From VRUE01 sp036276735 (GTDB taxonomy: Bacteria > Actinomycetota > Thermoleophilia > Solirubrobacterales > 70-9): 28,203 nucleotides of DNA. The position numbers and the translations under genes are program-made. The notes beneath the pieces are model-generated. The model worked only from the letters and a program-made list of their open reading frames with translations. It had not been told where the DNA came from and did no database searches. Positions 15,610-22,403 of the stretch are shown piece after piece. The first letter of the stretch is position 1. The number at the start of each line of letters is the position of its first letter. Location: positions 1-28,203 of the forward strand of contig DASUOH010000036.1 in assembly GCA_036276735.1 (NCBI GenBank), read 5' to 3'.

Positions 15610-16521
15610 ATGCGAATAGCCAGCCTCGTGCCGTCAGCCACCGAGATGCTCTTTGCGCTCGGCCTCGGCGACAACGTCGTCGCCGTCACCCACGAGTGCG
15701 ACTTCCCCCGGCAGGCCCGCTCGCTTCCCCACCTGACCCGCACCGTGCTGCCGGAAGGCCTGGCGGCCGGCGAGATCGACTCCGCCGTCAAGGCGACGCT
15801 TGGCGAGGGGCGCGCCCTCTACGAGCTCGACGAGGAACGGCTCGCCGGCGTGGCGCCCGACCTGATCGTCACGCAGGCGGTCTGCGACGTCTGCGCCGTC
15901 TCCTACGAGGACGTCGTCAAGGTCGCCGCCCGGCTGCCCAGCGAGCCACGCGTGCTGCAGCAGGACCCGAGCACCCTGGGCGAGATGCTCGAGGACGTGG
16001 TTCGGCTCGGGGACGCGACCCATACGGCTACCGCGGCGCACGAATTCCGCGGCGAGCTGGAGGGCCGCCTGGCCACGGTCCGCGCCGCCGTCTCCGGCGC
16101 CGCCCGCCCCCGCGTCGTCGCGCTCGAGTGGCTCGACCCGCCCTTTGTCGGCGGCCACTGGGTGCCGGAGATGATCTCGATCGCCGGCGGGGAGGACGTC
16201 GCCGGCCCCCCGGGGCTGAAGTCGTCGCAGGTCGAGTGGGGCGCCCTCTCGGGACTCAATCCCGACGCGGTGATCGCGATGCCGTGCGGCCTCTACGCCG
16301 AGGAAGCGCAGATCGAAACGCTCGCGCACTGGGATCGGATCGCCTCGCTCGGCGCCGCTCGCGTCTACGCGGTCGATGCCGCTTCGACCTTTTCGCGCCC
16401 CGGCCCGCGCCTGGTCGACGGCGTTGAGCTGCTTGGCCACATCCTGCATCCGGACCTGGTCGACCAGCCGGGCAACATCGGCTTCGTCGAAGTGCGGGCC
16501 CCAATCCGCCCACTGAGCTAG
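15610..16521 (+). CDS. Cobalamin-binding-like (BtuF/TroA fold) protein without signal peptide
   Basis: The 303-aa protein starts MRIASLVPSATEMLFALGLG and has the two-lobe periplasmic-binding fold of BtuF/FhuD proteins. Typical segments are VTHECDFP, DLIVTQAVCDVCAVSYEDV, PPFVGGHWVPEMISIAGGED and LNPDAVIAMPCGLY. It lacks any signal peptide or lipobox, so it should remain cytoplasmic, and no permease or ATPase gene is adjacent. Cytoplasmic members of this group are annotated as cobalamin-binding proteins, but ligand evidence is thin. A TTG 12 bp upstream is possible; ATG fits the family N-terminus. Its stop is 6 bp from the convergent rhomboid gene. Confidence 0.82.
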   Translation: MRIASLVPSATEMLFALGLGDNVVAVTHECDFPRQARSLPHLTRTVLPEGLAAGEIDSAVKATLGEGRALYELDEERLAGVAPDLIVTQAVCDVCAVSYEDVVKVAARLPSEPRVLQQDPSTLGEMLEDVVRLGDATHTATAAHEFRGELEGRLATVRAAVSGAARPRVVALEWLDPPFVGGHWVPEMISIAGGEDVAGPPGLKSSQVEWGALSGLNPDAVIAMPCGLYAEEAQIETLAHWDRIASLGAARVYAVDAASTFSRPGPRLVDGVELLGHILHPDLVDQPGNIGFVEVRAPIRPLS

Positions 16522-16527
16522 GAGGGT

Positions 16528-17346
16528 CTAGGCGACGGCGAGCGCGCCGAGGATCGCCGCGACGGCCACGGCGGTCATCGCAGCGATCTCGAGCGGCAGC
16601 CGGTTGCGGCCGAGCTGGCCGCGCTCCCCGGCGACGATGATCGCCGCGCAGAGCAGACCGCCGGCGAGGCCGCCGAGGTGACCGCCGACGCTGAGCCGGG
16701 GCAGGACGAAGGTGAGCGCCAGGTTGATCGCAAGCAGGAAGCCGAGCTGGGAGGCGATCGCGTCCAGGCCACGGCGACGAGCGATCAAGAACGCCGCGCC
16801 GAAGAGCCCGAAGACCGCCCCTGAGGCGCCGACCGTCACCGCGACTGGATCGCTCAACAGCAGCGCCCCGAACGACCCCGCGAACAGCGAGGCGAAGTAG
16901 AGGGCGACGAAGCGCGGGGTGCCGATCCCCGGCTCGAGCATGCGCCCGAGGATGTAGAGGGCGAACATGTTGAAGCCGATGTGAAAGAGGCTGGCGTGAA
17001 GGAAGCCACCGGTCAGCAGCCGGTACCACTCCCCGTCGGCGACGGCGACTCCCTGCAGGGCGAAGTCTTCGATCACCGGCCCGGTGGCCCGGCCGAAGCC
17101 CCCCGAGCCGGTCGCGATCTCGACCAGGAACGCCGCGACGTTTATGGCGATCAGCGCGTACGTCGCCGGGGCGTCGTAGCGCCCCGCCCCGACCGCCCCC
17201 CGCGTCACCTTCGTCTTTTGGCGGGCACACTCGGGACAGCGCATGCCGACCGGGGTGGGCGTCATGCACTCAGGACAGATCGGGCGGCCGCAGGAAGAGC
17301 AGGAGACGCCCGTCTCGCGGTCTGGGTGGCGGTAACAAGTTTGCAT
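16528..17346 (-). CDS. Rhomboid intramembrane serine protease with N-terminal zinc ribbon
   Basis: The 272-aa protein starts with a Cys/His-rich module (residues 1-40: C4, H7, C16, C19, C24, C27, C37, C40) of B-box or zinc-ribbon type, then six to seven transmembrane helices. The rhomboid signatures are HIGFNMFALY (H122, N126), the nucleophile S175 in TVGASGAVFG, and the catalytic H223 in GGHLGGLAGG. It cleaves membrane proteins within their transmembrane segments; substrates are unknown. The zinc module faces the cytoplasm and may recruit a partner. Divergent from the DUF4383 gene; ATG start with no clear Shine-Dalgarno. Confidence 0.92.
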   Translation of the reverse strand: MQTCYRHPDRETGVSCSSCGRPICPECMTPTPVGMRCPECARQKTKVTRGAVGAGRYDAPATYALIAINVAAFLVEIATGSGGFGRATGPVIEDFALQGVAVADGEWYRLLTGGFLHASLFHIGFNMFALYILGRMLEPGIGTPRFVALYFASLFAGSFGALLLSDPVAVTVGASGAVFGLFGAAFLIARRRGLDAIASQLGFLLAINLALTFVLPRLSVGGHLGGLAGGLLCAAIIVAGERGQLGRNRLPLEIAAMTAVAVAAILGALAVA

Positions 17347-17410
17347 CGAGTACGGAGCGGGCAGCCTACAGTCGCCCAGCCCTGTTCCTTTTTGAGAGAG
17401 GAGAGGTTCC

Positions 17411-17857
17411 TTGAACGACGACAGATTGGAAGGCGCGACCCCGGCCCGGCTCTACGCCACTCTCGTCGGCGGGACCCTGCTGGTGGTCGGAATCATCGGC
17501 TTCTTCTACAGCGCCTCGTTCGGCTCGCCGGGGGAGGTCGACGCCGTGCTCGGCATCTTCGACGTCAACGCCTGGCACAACCTGGTCCACATCCTGACCG
17601 GTGCGCTCGGCCTGCTGGTCGCCGGGTATGCCGCGCGGGAGTACGCCCTCGGGCTCGGCGTCGTCTACACGATCGTCGCGATCTGGGGATTCGTCATCGG
17701 CAGCGGCGATTCGATTCTCAGCATCGTCCCCGTCAATACCGAGGACAACTTCCTGCACCTGGTGCTCGGCCTCACCGGCCTTGCGGCGGGTGCAGCGACG
17801 CCAGCCGACGAGCGGCGGCGCAGCGACCGCCCAGCGAGCGCCCGCCGGGCTACCTGA
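17411..17857 (+). CDS. DUF4383-like membrane protein
   Basis: This 148-aa protein has four hydrophobic spans and the hallmarks of DUF4383: an N-terminal span (TLVGGTLLVVGIIGFFYSAS), then VNAWHNLVHILTGALGLLVA, a third span at VVYTIVAIWGFVIG, and DNFLHLVLGLTGLAAG with a final span. Conserved His residues lie in the N-LVH and FLH motifs. Function is unknown in the family. The start is TTG (17411), chosen because AGGAGAGG lies 5-6 nt upstream. The last 8 bp overlap the end of the convergent 114-aa gene. Confidence 0.82.
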   Translation: MNDDRLEGATPARLYATLVGGTLLVVGIIGFFYSASFGSPGEVDAVLGIFDVNAWHNLVHILTGALGLLVAGYAAREYALGLGVVYTIVAIWGFVIGSGDSILSIVPVNTEDNFLHLVLGLTGLAAGAATPADERRRSDRPASARRAT

Positions 17858-18194
17858 GGCGACGGGTGAGATCGCGGAAGCGGCCGCCGGCCTGCTGACG
17901 GCCGCGCCGCCTCATCTCGAGCACGATCAGCGCCCCGGCCGCCGCGCCCCCGGTACCGACCGCGACGATCGGCCGCACCCAGTTGCGCGGGTCGCGTAGC
18001 GCCCGCAGCTCACCCTCAGACAGCTCCTCCGCCCAATCGGAGAGCTCCTCGGCAGCCGCCTGAGTCACGGCGGCAAGCGTGTCCTCGAAGCGACCCGAGA
18101 GCCGCTCCGGCGGCTCGATCGGTCGCAGGGCGTCGCCCAGCAGGCGCTCGACGTCCCAGTTGCCGCCCGAAAAGGCGCCGGTCGCTTCACTCAT
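17850..18194 (-). CDS. 114-aa single-span membrane protein, possible partner of the ECF sigma factor
   Basis: The N-terminal 70 residues are acidic and helical (PPERLSGRFEDTLAAVTQAA). A transmembrane segment follows at about 73-92 (WVRPIVAVGTGGAAAGALIV), and then a basic tail (LEMRRRGRQQAGGRFRDLTR). It starts inside the sigma gene with an 8-nt overlap, so the two are co-translated. A small membrane protein after an ECF sigma gene often regulates it, but this one has no zinc-binding HxxxCxxC motif and no recognisable anti-sigma domain. The role as anti-sigma factor is therefore an inference from position only. Confidence 0.65.
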   Translation of the reverse strand: MSEATGAFSGGNWDVERLLGDALRPIEPPERLSGRFEDTLAAVTQAAAEELSDWAEELSEGELRALRDPRNWVRPIVAVGTGGAAAGALIVLEMRRRGRQQAGGRFRDLTRRLR

Positions 18195-18750
18195 CTCCGG
18201 CCCCCATTTCCTCCTGCAGCTGCTTGATCGCGCGATGGATCAGCACCTTGGTCGCTCCGTCGCTGCGGCCGAGCGCCCGCGCGATCTCGCGGTTGTCCAT
18301 GCCGAGGGCGAAGCGCATGATCAGGGCGTCGCGACGGTCGTCCGGCAGGTGATCGAGGTGCTCCATCACCTGCCGCAGCTCCTCGCGGCCCTCCGCGACC
18401 GCCTCGGTCCCGTGTTGGGCGGCGATCGGATCGGCGCTCTCCAGGGTGGTCTGCGGCCGGCGCGAGCGGTCGCGGTAGAAGTTGAGGGCGAGGTTGTGGG
18501 TGATGCGAATCAGCCACGGCCGCAGCGGGCGCCCGTCTGACTCTCGCCGCGCCCGGTCGAAGTGACGGTAGGCCTGAAGGAAGGCCTGCTCGGTGAGGTC
18601 CTCGGCGTCGTGCTGATTGCCGACCCGGTAGTACGCATAGGAATAGACGTCGCGCAGATGATCGCGGTAGAGCTGCTCGAAAGCACTGTCGAGCTCCGCC
18701 TTCGCCGCCGGGTCGAGGCTCGCCGGCTCGACGTTCTCTGTGCCGCTCAC
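18187..18750 (-). CDS. ECF-type RNA polymerase sigma factor
   Basis: The 187-aa protein has sigma region 2 (about 20-90: DSAFEQLYRDHLRDVYSYAY, DAEDLTEQAFLQAYRHFDRA, WLIRITHNLALNFYRD) and region 4 (about 130-180: LPDDRRDALIMRFALGMDNR with the helix-turn-helix EIARALGRSDGATKVLIHRA). Regions 1 and 3 are absent, as usual for extracytoplasmic-function factors. It starts with GTG, 9 bp after the PlsC-GpsA stop, and overlaps the small membrane gene by 8 nt. The regulon is unknown. I see no obvious autoregulated promoter, so it may be transcribed from the upstream genes. Confidence 0.92.
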   Translation of the reverse strand: MSGTENVEPASLDPAAKAELDSAFEQLYRDHLRDVYSYAYYRVGNQHDAEDLTEQAFLQAYRHFDRARRESDGRPLRPWLIRITHNLALNFYRDRSRRPQTTLESADPIAAQHGTEAVAEGREELRQVMEHLDHLPDDRRDALIMRFALGMDNREIARALGRSDGATKVLIHRAIKQLQEEMGAGDE

Positions 18751-18759
18751 CGGGCAAGC

Positions 18760-20424
18760 CTACGCCGCCCGCATCTCACGCTCACCGCGACGCAGCCGCG
18801 TTACCCATGCCTCGGTGTCGATCTCGCCGCGAATCAGCGCCGCCAGTCCGGTGAGCGCCACGGCCGGCAGTCCCGAGGCCGCGACCGCCTCGGCAAGCAG
18901 CGGCACGGCGTCGAGCCCCTCGGACGCCTGGCCGATCAGCCCCGGGATCTCCTCGGCCGGCGTGCCACCGCCCAGGAGCTCACCGGCGCGACGGTTCCGC
19001 CCCGAGGGCGCCAGCATCGTCGCGGTGAGGTCACCCACCCCGGCGAGGCCGGAGAAGGTCTCGAGCCGCGCCCCGCGTGCGATCGCGTACTCGATGCACT
19101 CGCGCCACACCTGCGCGGCGGCGATGCCAGCCGCATTGAGTCCGTAGGGCTCGGTGGCCGCCGCGGCGAGCGCCGCGGCGTTCTTGGCGGCGCCGGCCAT
19201 CTCGACCCCACAGACGTCGCCCGAGCGCTCGCAGACAAGGCCGGCCCGATCGAAGACCTCGCCGAGCTGGTCGCGCAGGTCCTCGTCGCCGGATCCGAGC
19301 ACCAGCGCCGCCGAGCCGGACACCGCCTCCTTCGCATGCGCTGGGCCACCCAGGCAAGCCAGGGCTCGCGCCCGGATCCGTTCGCCGACGTACTCGGCGG
19401 GCAGTTGGCCGCGCGGGCCGATCAGGCCCTTGCTGAGCAGCAGGACCGATGAGCGGTCGCTGACCCGGTCGGCGATCGCTCCGACCGCCTGCGGCAGCGA
19501 GCCGGACGGGATGGCCAGGACGACAAGGTCGAGACCGGCGAGCTCGATTTCCGGGGCGGAGCGGACGCGCACGGATTCGGGCAACTCAACGCCCTCCAGG
19601 TAGCGGCGGTTCTGGCGTTCCTCGGAGAGCTGCGCGGCCTGAGCCGGGGTCCGCGTGCCGAGCTGCACCTCCAAGCCCCCGCGGGCAAGCAGCACGGCGA
19701 CCGCGGTCCCCCAGCTACCGGCGCCAATGACCGCGGCGCGACGCATCGGCGGCAGACCGCCCATGGCTTCCCACTGCAAGAGCACGTTCGGCCAGATCCG
19801 CGACGTGACGGATTCGGCGAGCGGCGGTGAGGGCTCCTCGACCCGCGGGAAGGTGAGGGCCTTGCCGAGCCGGACGCGCACCTTGCGGGGGCGGATGCGC
19901 CAACCGCGCCGCACGTGCTCGCTGCCGACCACCGCTGCCGGCACCACCGGGGCGCCGGTTCGCAGCGCCAGGTGCCCGACGCCACGCTTGGGTTGCGCGA
20001 GCGTGCCGCGGCGGATGCGCGTGCCCTCCGGGAAGATGCAGACGGTGCCGCCCCGCTCGACGACCTGACGCCCGGTCTCCATCGCTTCCTCGTCGGACTC
20101 GCCGCGGCGAATCGGGAAGGCGCCGAGGCGGGAGAGGATCCAGCCCTGCCAGCGCCGCTCGAACAGCTCGACCTTGGCGACGTAGTTCATCGGCCGCCGC
20201 CAGGGCAGGGCGCCACCGATCGCGAAAGGGTCGAGGAAGCTGCGGTGGTTGGAGGCGACGATCAGGCCGCCCCTGACGCGGCTGTAGTCGCGACCCGTGT
20301 GCCGATAGCGGAAGTAGGCGTAGAAGAAGGGCGTCATCGCCAAGCGCGCCAGCAGATAGAGCGGCCAGTTGACGCCGTGTCGGCGCGTATAGACGTGGTA
20401 CCGGTCGAGTCTCTCAGCGGTCAC
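18760..20424 (-). CDS. gpsA: PlsC-GpsA fusion: lysophosphatidic acid acyltransferase plus glycerol-3-phosphate dehydrogenase
   Basis: One uninterrupted 554-aa frame holds two enzymes. Residues about 20-215 are a PlsC-type acyltransferase: NHRSFLD (H60, D65) is the HX4D motif, FPEGTR lies at 131-136 and the substrate loop FPIRRGE at 103-109. Residues about 227-554 are NAD(P)-dependent glycerol-3-phosphate dehydrogenase: GAGSWGTA at 234-241, SKGL at 331-334, GGPAHAKE at 359-366, the catalytic lysine in GAAKNAAAL (K414), and GVGDL...SGRNRRAG at 462-481. The junction reads EAMGGLPPMRRAAVIG. GpsA makes glycerol-3-phosphate from dihydroxyacetone phosphate; PlsC acylates lysophosphatidic acid, so both act in phosphatidic acid synthesis. 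Each normally comes from its own gene. The start is GTG; an internal ATG at the junction might also be used. Confidence 0.92.
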   Translation of the reverse strand: MTAERLDRYHVYTRRHGVNWPLYLLARLAMTPFFYAYFRYRHTGRDYSRVRGGLIVASNHRSFLDPFAIGGALPWRRPMNYVAKVELFERRWQGWILSRLGAFPIRRGESDEEAMETGRQVVERGGTVCIFPEGTRIRRGTLAQPKRGVGHLALRTGAPVVPAAVVGSEHVRRGWRIRPRKVRVRLGKALTFPRVEEPSPPLAESVTSRIWPNVLLQWEAMGGLPPMRRAAVIGAGSWGTAVAVLLARGGLEVQLGTRTPAQAAQLSEERQNRRYLEGVELPESVRVRSAPEIELAGLDLVVLAIPSGSLPQAVGAIADRVSDRSSVLLLSKGLIGPRGQLPAEYVGERIRARALACLGGPAHAKEAVSGSAALVLGSGDEDLRDQLGEVFDRAGLVCERSGDVCGVEMAGAAKNAAALAAAATEPYGLNAAGIAAAQVWRECIEYAIARGARLETFSGLAGVGDLTATMLAPSGRNRRAGELLGGGTPAEEIPGLIGQASEGLDAVPLLAEAVAASGLPAVALTGLAALIRGEIDTEAWVTRLRRGEREMRAA

Positions 20425-20454
20425 TAAGACCGCTACACGGTGAAGGGGAGGCGG

Positions 20455-21462
20455 TTACCAGGCCGCGTCGATCAACTCGACCAGCTCGTCGCGGTTCGGT
20501 GGCTGCGGGCCGAAGCCCAGTTCGGGCCGCGCCAGCATCGAGTCGACTGCCTCGTCGAGCCTCGTGCGGTCCGCGCCAAGGGCTCCGAGGCCCGGTGGGT
20601 CGCCGCCCAAGCGGCGGATGCGCGACTCGATGTCTTCCGGCTCAGCACCAATCGCCTCTGCCAGCGCGTCGATCTGCTCGGGCGCCCGCGGCGCCACGAA
20701 GGCCATCGTGTGAGGCAGCATCGCCGCGTTGGTCTCCGCGTGTGGGCTGCCGCAGATGCGGACAAGGGTCTGGCAGATCACGTGGTGTAGGGCGAAGCCG
20801 CCGGAGTCGATCGCGTAGCCGCAGAGGATCGAGCCCTCAGCGAGGGCGGCGCGGTCGCGCGCGGCGCCCTCGTCTAGTGCGGTCGCGATCAGTGCGGCGC
20901 CGCGTAAGGCGGCCATCCGCGAGACCGGATTGGCCAAGGGCGTGTAGAGCGAGTCGGCGCCGTGCGCGAGGGCGTTGATGGCGCTGGCCCGCAGCTGGGG
21001 CTCCCCCTGACCGGTCATCACCTCGGGGTCGGCTAGCGCCAGTGCCGGTCGCACCATTCCACGCACGAGGCCCTCCGCGCCAGCTGGGAGCCGATGGATG
21101 GCGGTCATCTCGGCGCCGGAGAGGGTGGTTGGTATCGCGGCAACCTCGGCGCCGCTGACGGAGGCGATCGCCTTGGCGGTGTCGATGACGCGGCCGCCGC
21201 CGTACGCGACGAGGCGCCGGCTCGTCGCCTCGGAGAGCAGGGCCGCGGCCAGCTCGGGGACTTGGCCGGCGGCAACACGATGGGTGCGCTCAGCCGCGAG
21301 GGCGAGCGCAGCTGCCGCCGGCTCCGCCAACGCCCGCTCGGTGCTGAGCAGCTCGAACGAATCGAAGCCGTGCTCTCCGAGCAGCTCCGGCGCCTCCTCG
21401 ACAACACCGGAGCGAAGGACGGCGACGCGGCCGGCGTCTCGCCAGAGGAAGCCTGCGCTCAC
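20455..21462 (-). CDS. Maleylacetate-reductase-like iron-containing alcohol dehydrogenase
   Basis: The 335-aa protein has the group III alcohol dehydrogenase fold: nucleotide loop AYGGGRVIDTAKA (86-98), IPTTLSGAEMT (110-120), and likely metal ligands H167 in NALAHGADS, H226/H227 in FALHHVICQ and H241 in SPHAETNAAMLPH. Maleylacetate reductases share the 'IPTT.SG.E.T' and 'HAE.NA.MLPH' signatures, and the upstream ring-cleaving dioxygenase supports that reading: it would reduce maleylacetate to 3-oxoadipate. The GTG start overlaps the dioxygenase stop by 4 nt (GTGA). At 335 aa it is slightly shorter than typical (about 350). Confidence 0.85.
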   Translation of the reverse strand: MSAGFLWRDAGRVAVLRSGVVEEAPELLGEHGFDSFELLSTERALAEPAAAALALAAERTHRVAAGQVPELAAALLSEATSRRLVAYGGGRVIDTAKAIASVSGAEVAAIPTTLSGAEMTAIHRLPAGAEGLVRGMVRPALALADPEVMTGQGEPQLRASAINALAHGADSLYTPLANPVSRMAALRGAALIATALDEGAARDRAALAEGSILCGYAIDSGGFALHHVICQTLVRICGSPHAETNAAMLPHTMAFVAPRAPEQIDALAEAIGAEPEDIESRIRRLGGDPPGLGALGADRTRLDEAVDSMLARPELGFGPQPPNRDELVELIDAAW

Positions 21463-22376
21463 CCCGTGCGGGCGGCGCGCGGGTTGACGACCGGTCGCAG
21501 GTTCGGTTCGACCTCCTCGCGCAGGTGCTCGAAGGCGGGTGGCAGCGAGAGCTTTTCGCCCAGCGACTCGAGCGGCTCGTCGACGGTGAAGCCCGGCCCG
21601 AGCGTCGCGATCTCGAAGAGGACGCCGCTCGGCTCACGGAAGTAAATGGAGCGGAAGTAGAAGCGGTCGATCAGCGGCGTCGGACTCGCGCCGCCGGCTA
21701 TCGCGCGCTCCCGCCACTGCTCGAGCTGGTCGAGCTGGGACGCCCAGGCGACGTGGTGGACGCTGCCGGCACCCTGCAGCGAGCGCTCGGCGGGCGGCTC
21801 GTCGTAGAGGTAGAGCCCGCCGCGGCTCTCGCCGCGCGCCTCCCAACCCGTGTCGACCGGCTCGAACTCGAGCGCCTCCAGCAGCGACCTGCTGGCATCG
21901 GGGTCGGCGCTGTAGGCGCAGACGGCGTGGAAGCCCTGCAGGGCCAGCTCGTCGGGAATCTCGGGATGGTCGGCGATCAGCGGCGGATCGTTGACGCTTG
22001 CGACGAGCAGCTCGTGCTCGAGGCCCTCGGGATCGGCGAAGCGCAATGCGTCACCGGCCCGCTGCGGATCGACCCCGTTGCCGCTCAGCCGCTCGTCCCA
22101 GAAGTCGATCGCCTGTGGCGAGCCGACCCGCCAGACGACCCGGTGGACGTCACCGGCGCCGGCGCGGCCCTTCGGCACGCCCGGGAACTCGAAGAAGGTG
22201 AGGTCCGATCCAGCGCTGCCCTTCTCGTCGGCGAAGAACAGGTGGTAGACGGTCGGGTTGTCCTGGTTGACCGTTTTCTTGACGAGGCGCATGCCGAGGA
22301 CGCCCGCGTAGAAGTCGATGTTCTTCTGGGCGTCGGCGGTTATCGCCGTGATGTGGTGGATGCCCTCGAGCTTCAC
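21459..22376 (-). CDS. VOC-superfamily ring-cleaving dioxygenase (PcpA/LinE-like)
   Basis: The 305-aa protein has two VOC modules. The N-terminal one opens with KLEGIHHITAITADAQKN, and DFYAGVLGMRLVKKTVNQD is diagnostic for the hydroquinone-type extradiol group. Likely iron ligands are H7/H8, H207/H208 (SVHHVAW) and E255 (VLFEIATLG). PcpA/LinE open para-hydroquinones, and the product, directly or after hydrolysis, goes to maleylacetate, the substrate of the next gene's enzyme. Start: an ATG at 22394 would leave only 9 bp to the divergent gene. The GTG at 22376 matches the family N-terminus and lies 8 nt after a TATACG element, which would make it leaderless, so I prefer it. Confidence 0.85.
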   Translation of the reverse strand: MKLEGIHHITAITADAQKNIDFYAGVLGMRLVKKTVNQDNPTVYHLFFADEKGSAGSDLTFFEFPGVPKGRAGAGDVHRVVWRVGSPQAIDFWDERLSGNGVDPQRAGDALRFADPEGLEHELLVASVNDPPLIADHPEIPDELALQGFHAVCAYSADPDASRSLLEALEFEPVDTGWEARGESRGGLYLYDEPPAERSLQGAGSVHHVAWASQLDQLEQWRERAIAGGASPTPLIDRFYFRSIYFREPSGVLFEIATLGPGFTVDEPLESLGEKLSLPPAFEHLREEVEPNLRPVVNPRAARTG

Positions 22377-22384
22377 TTGTGCCA

Positions 22385-22392
22385 CGTATAGC
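22385..22392. promoter_or_regulatory. Shared symmetric -10 element of two near-leaderless divergent genes
   Basis: CGTATAGC reads TATAGC on the plus strand (22387-22392, 11 nt before the ATG at 22404) and TATACG on the minus strand (22390-22385, 8 nt before the GTG at 22376). With only 27 bp between the starts there is no room for separate promoters outside the genes. -35 elements are not obvious. Confidence 0.45.
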
Positions 22393-22403
22393 ATCCTGCG
22401 CCT

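Noticed and set aside
15590..15618. Perfect TTGACA just before the cobalamin-binding-like gene
   Set aside because: The matching -10 position would fall inside the coding sequence (CGAATA, poor match), after the chosen ATG, so it is unlikely to drive this gene.
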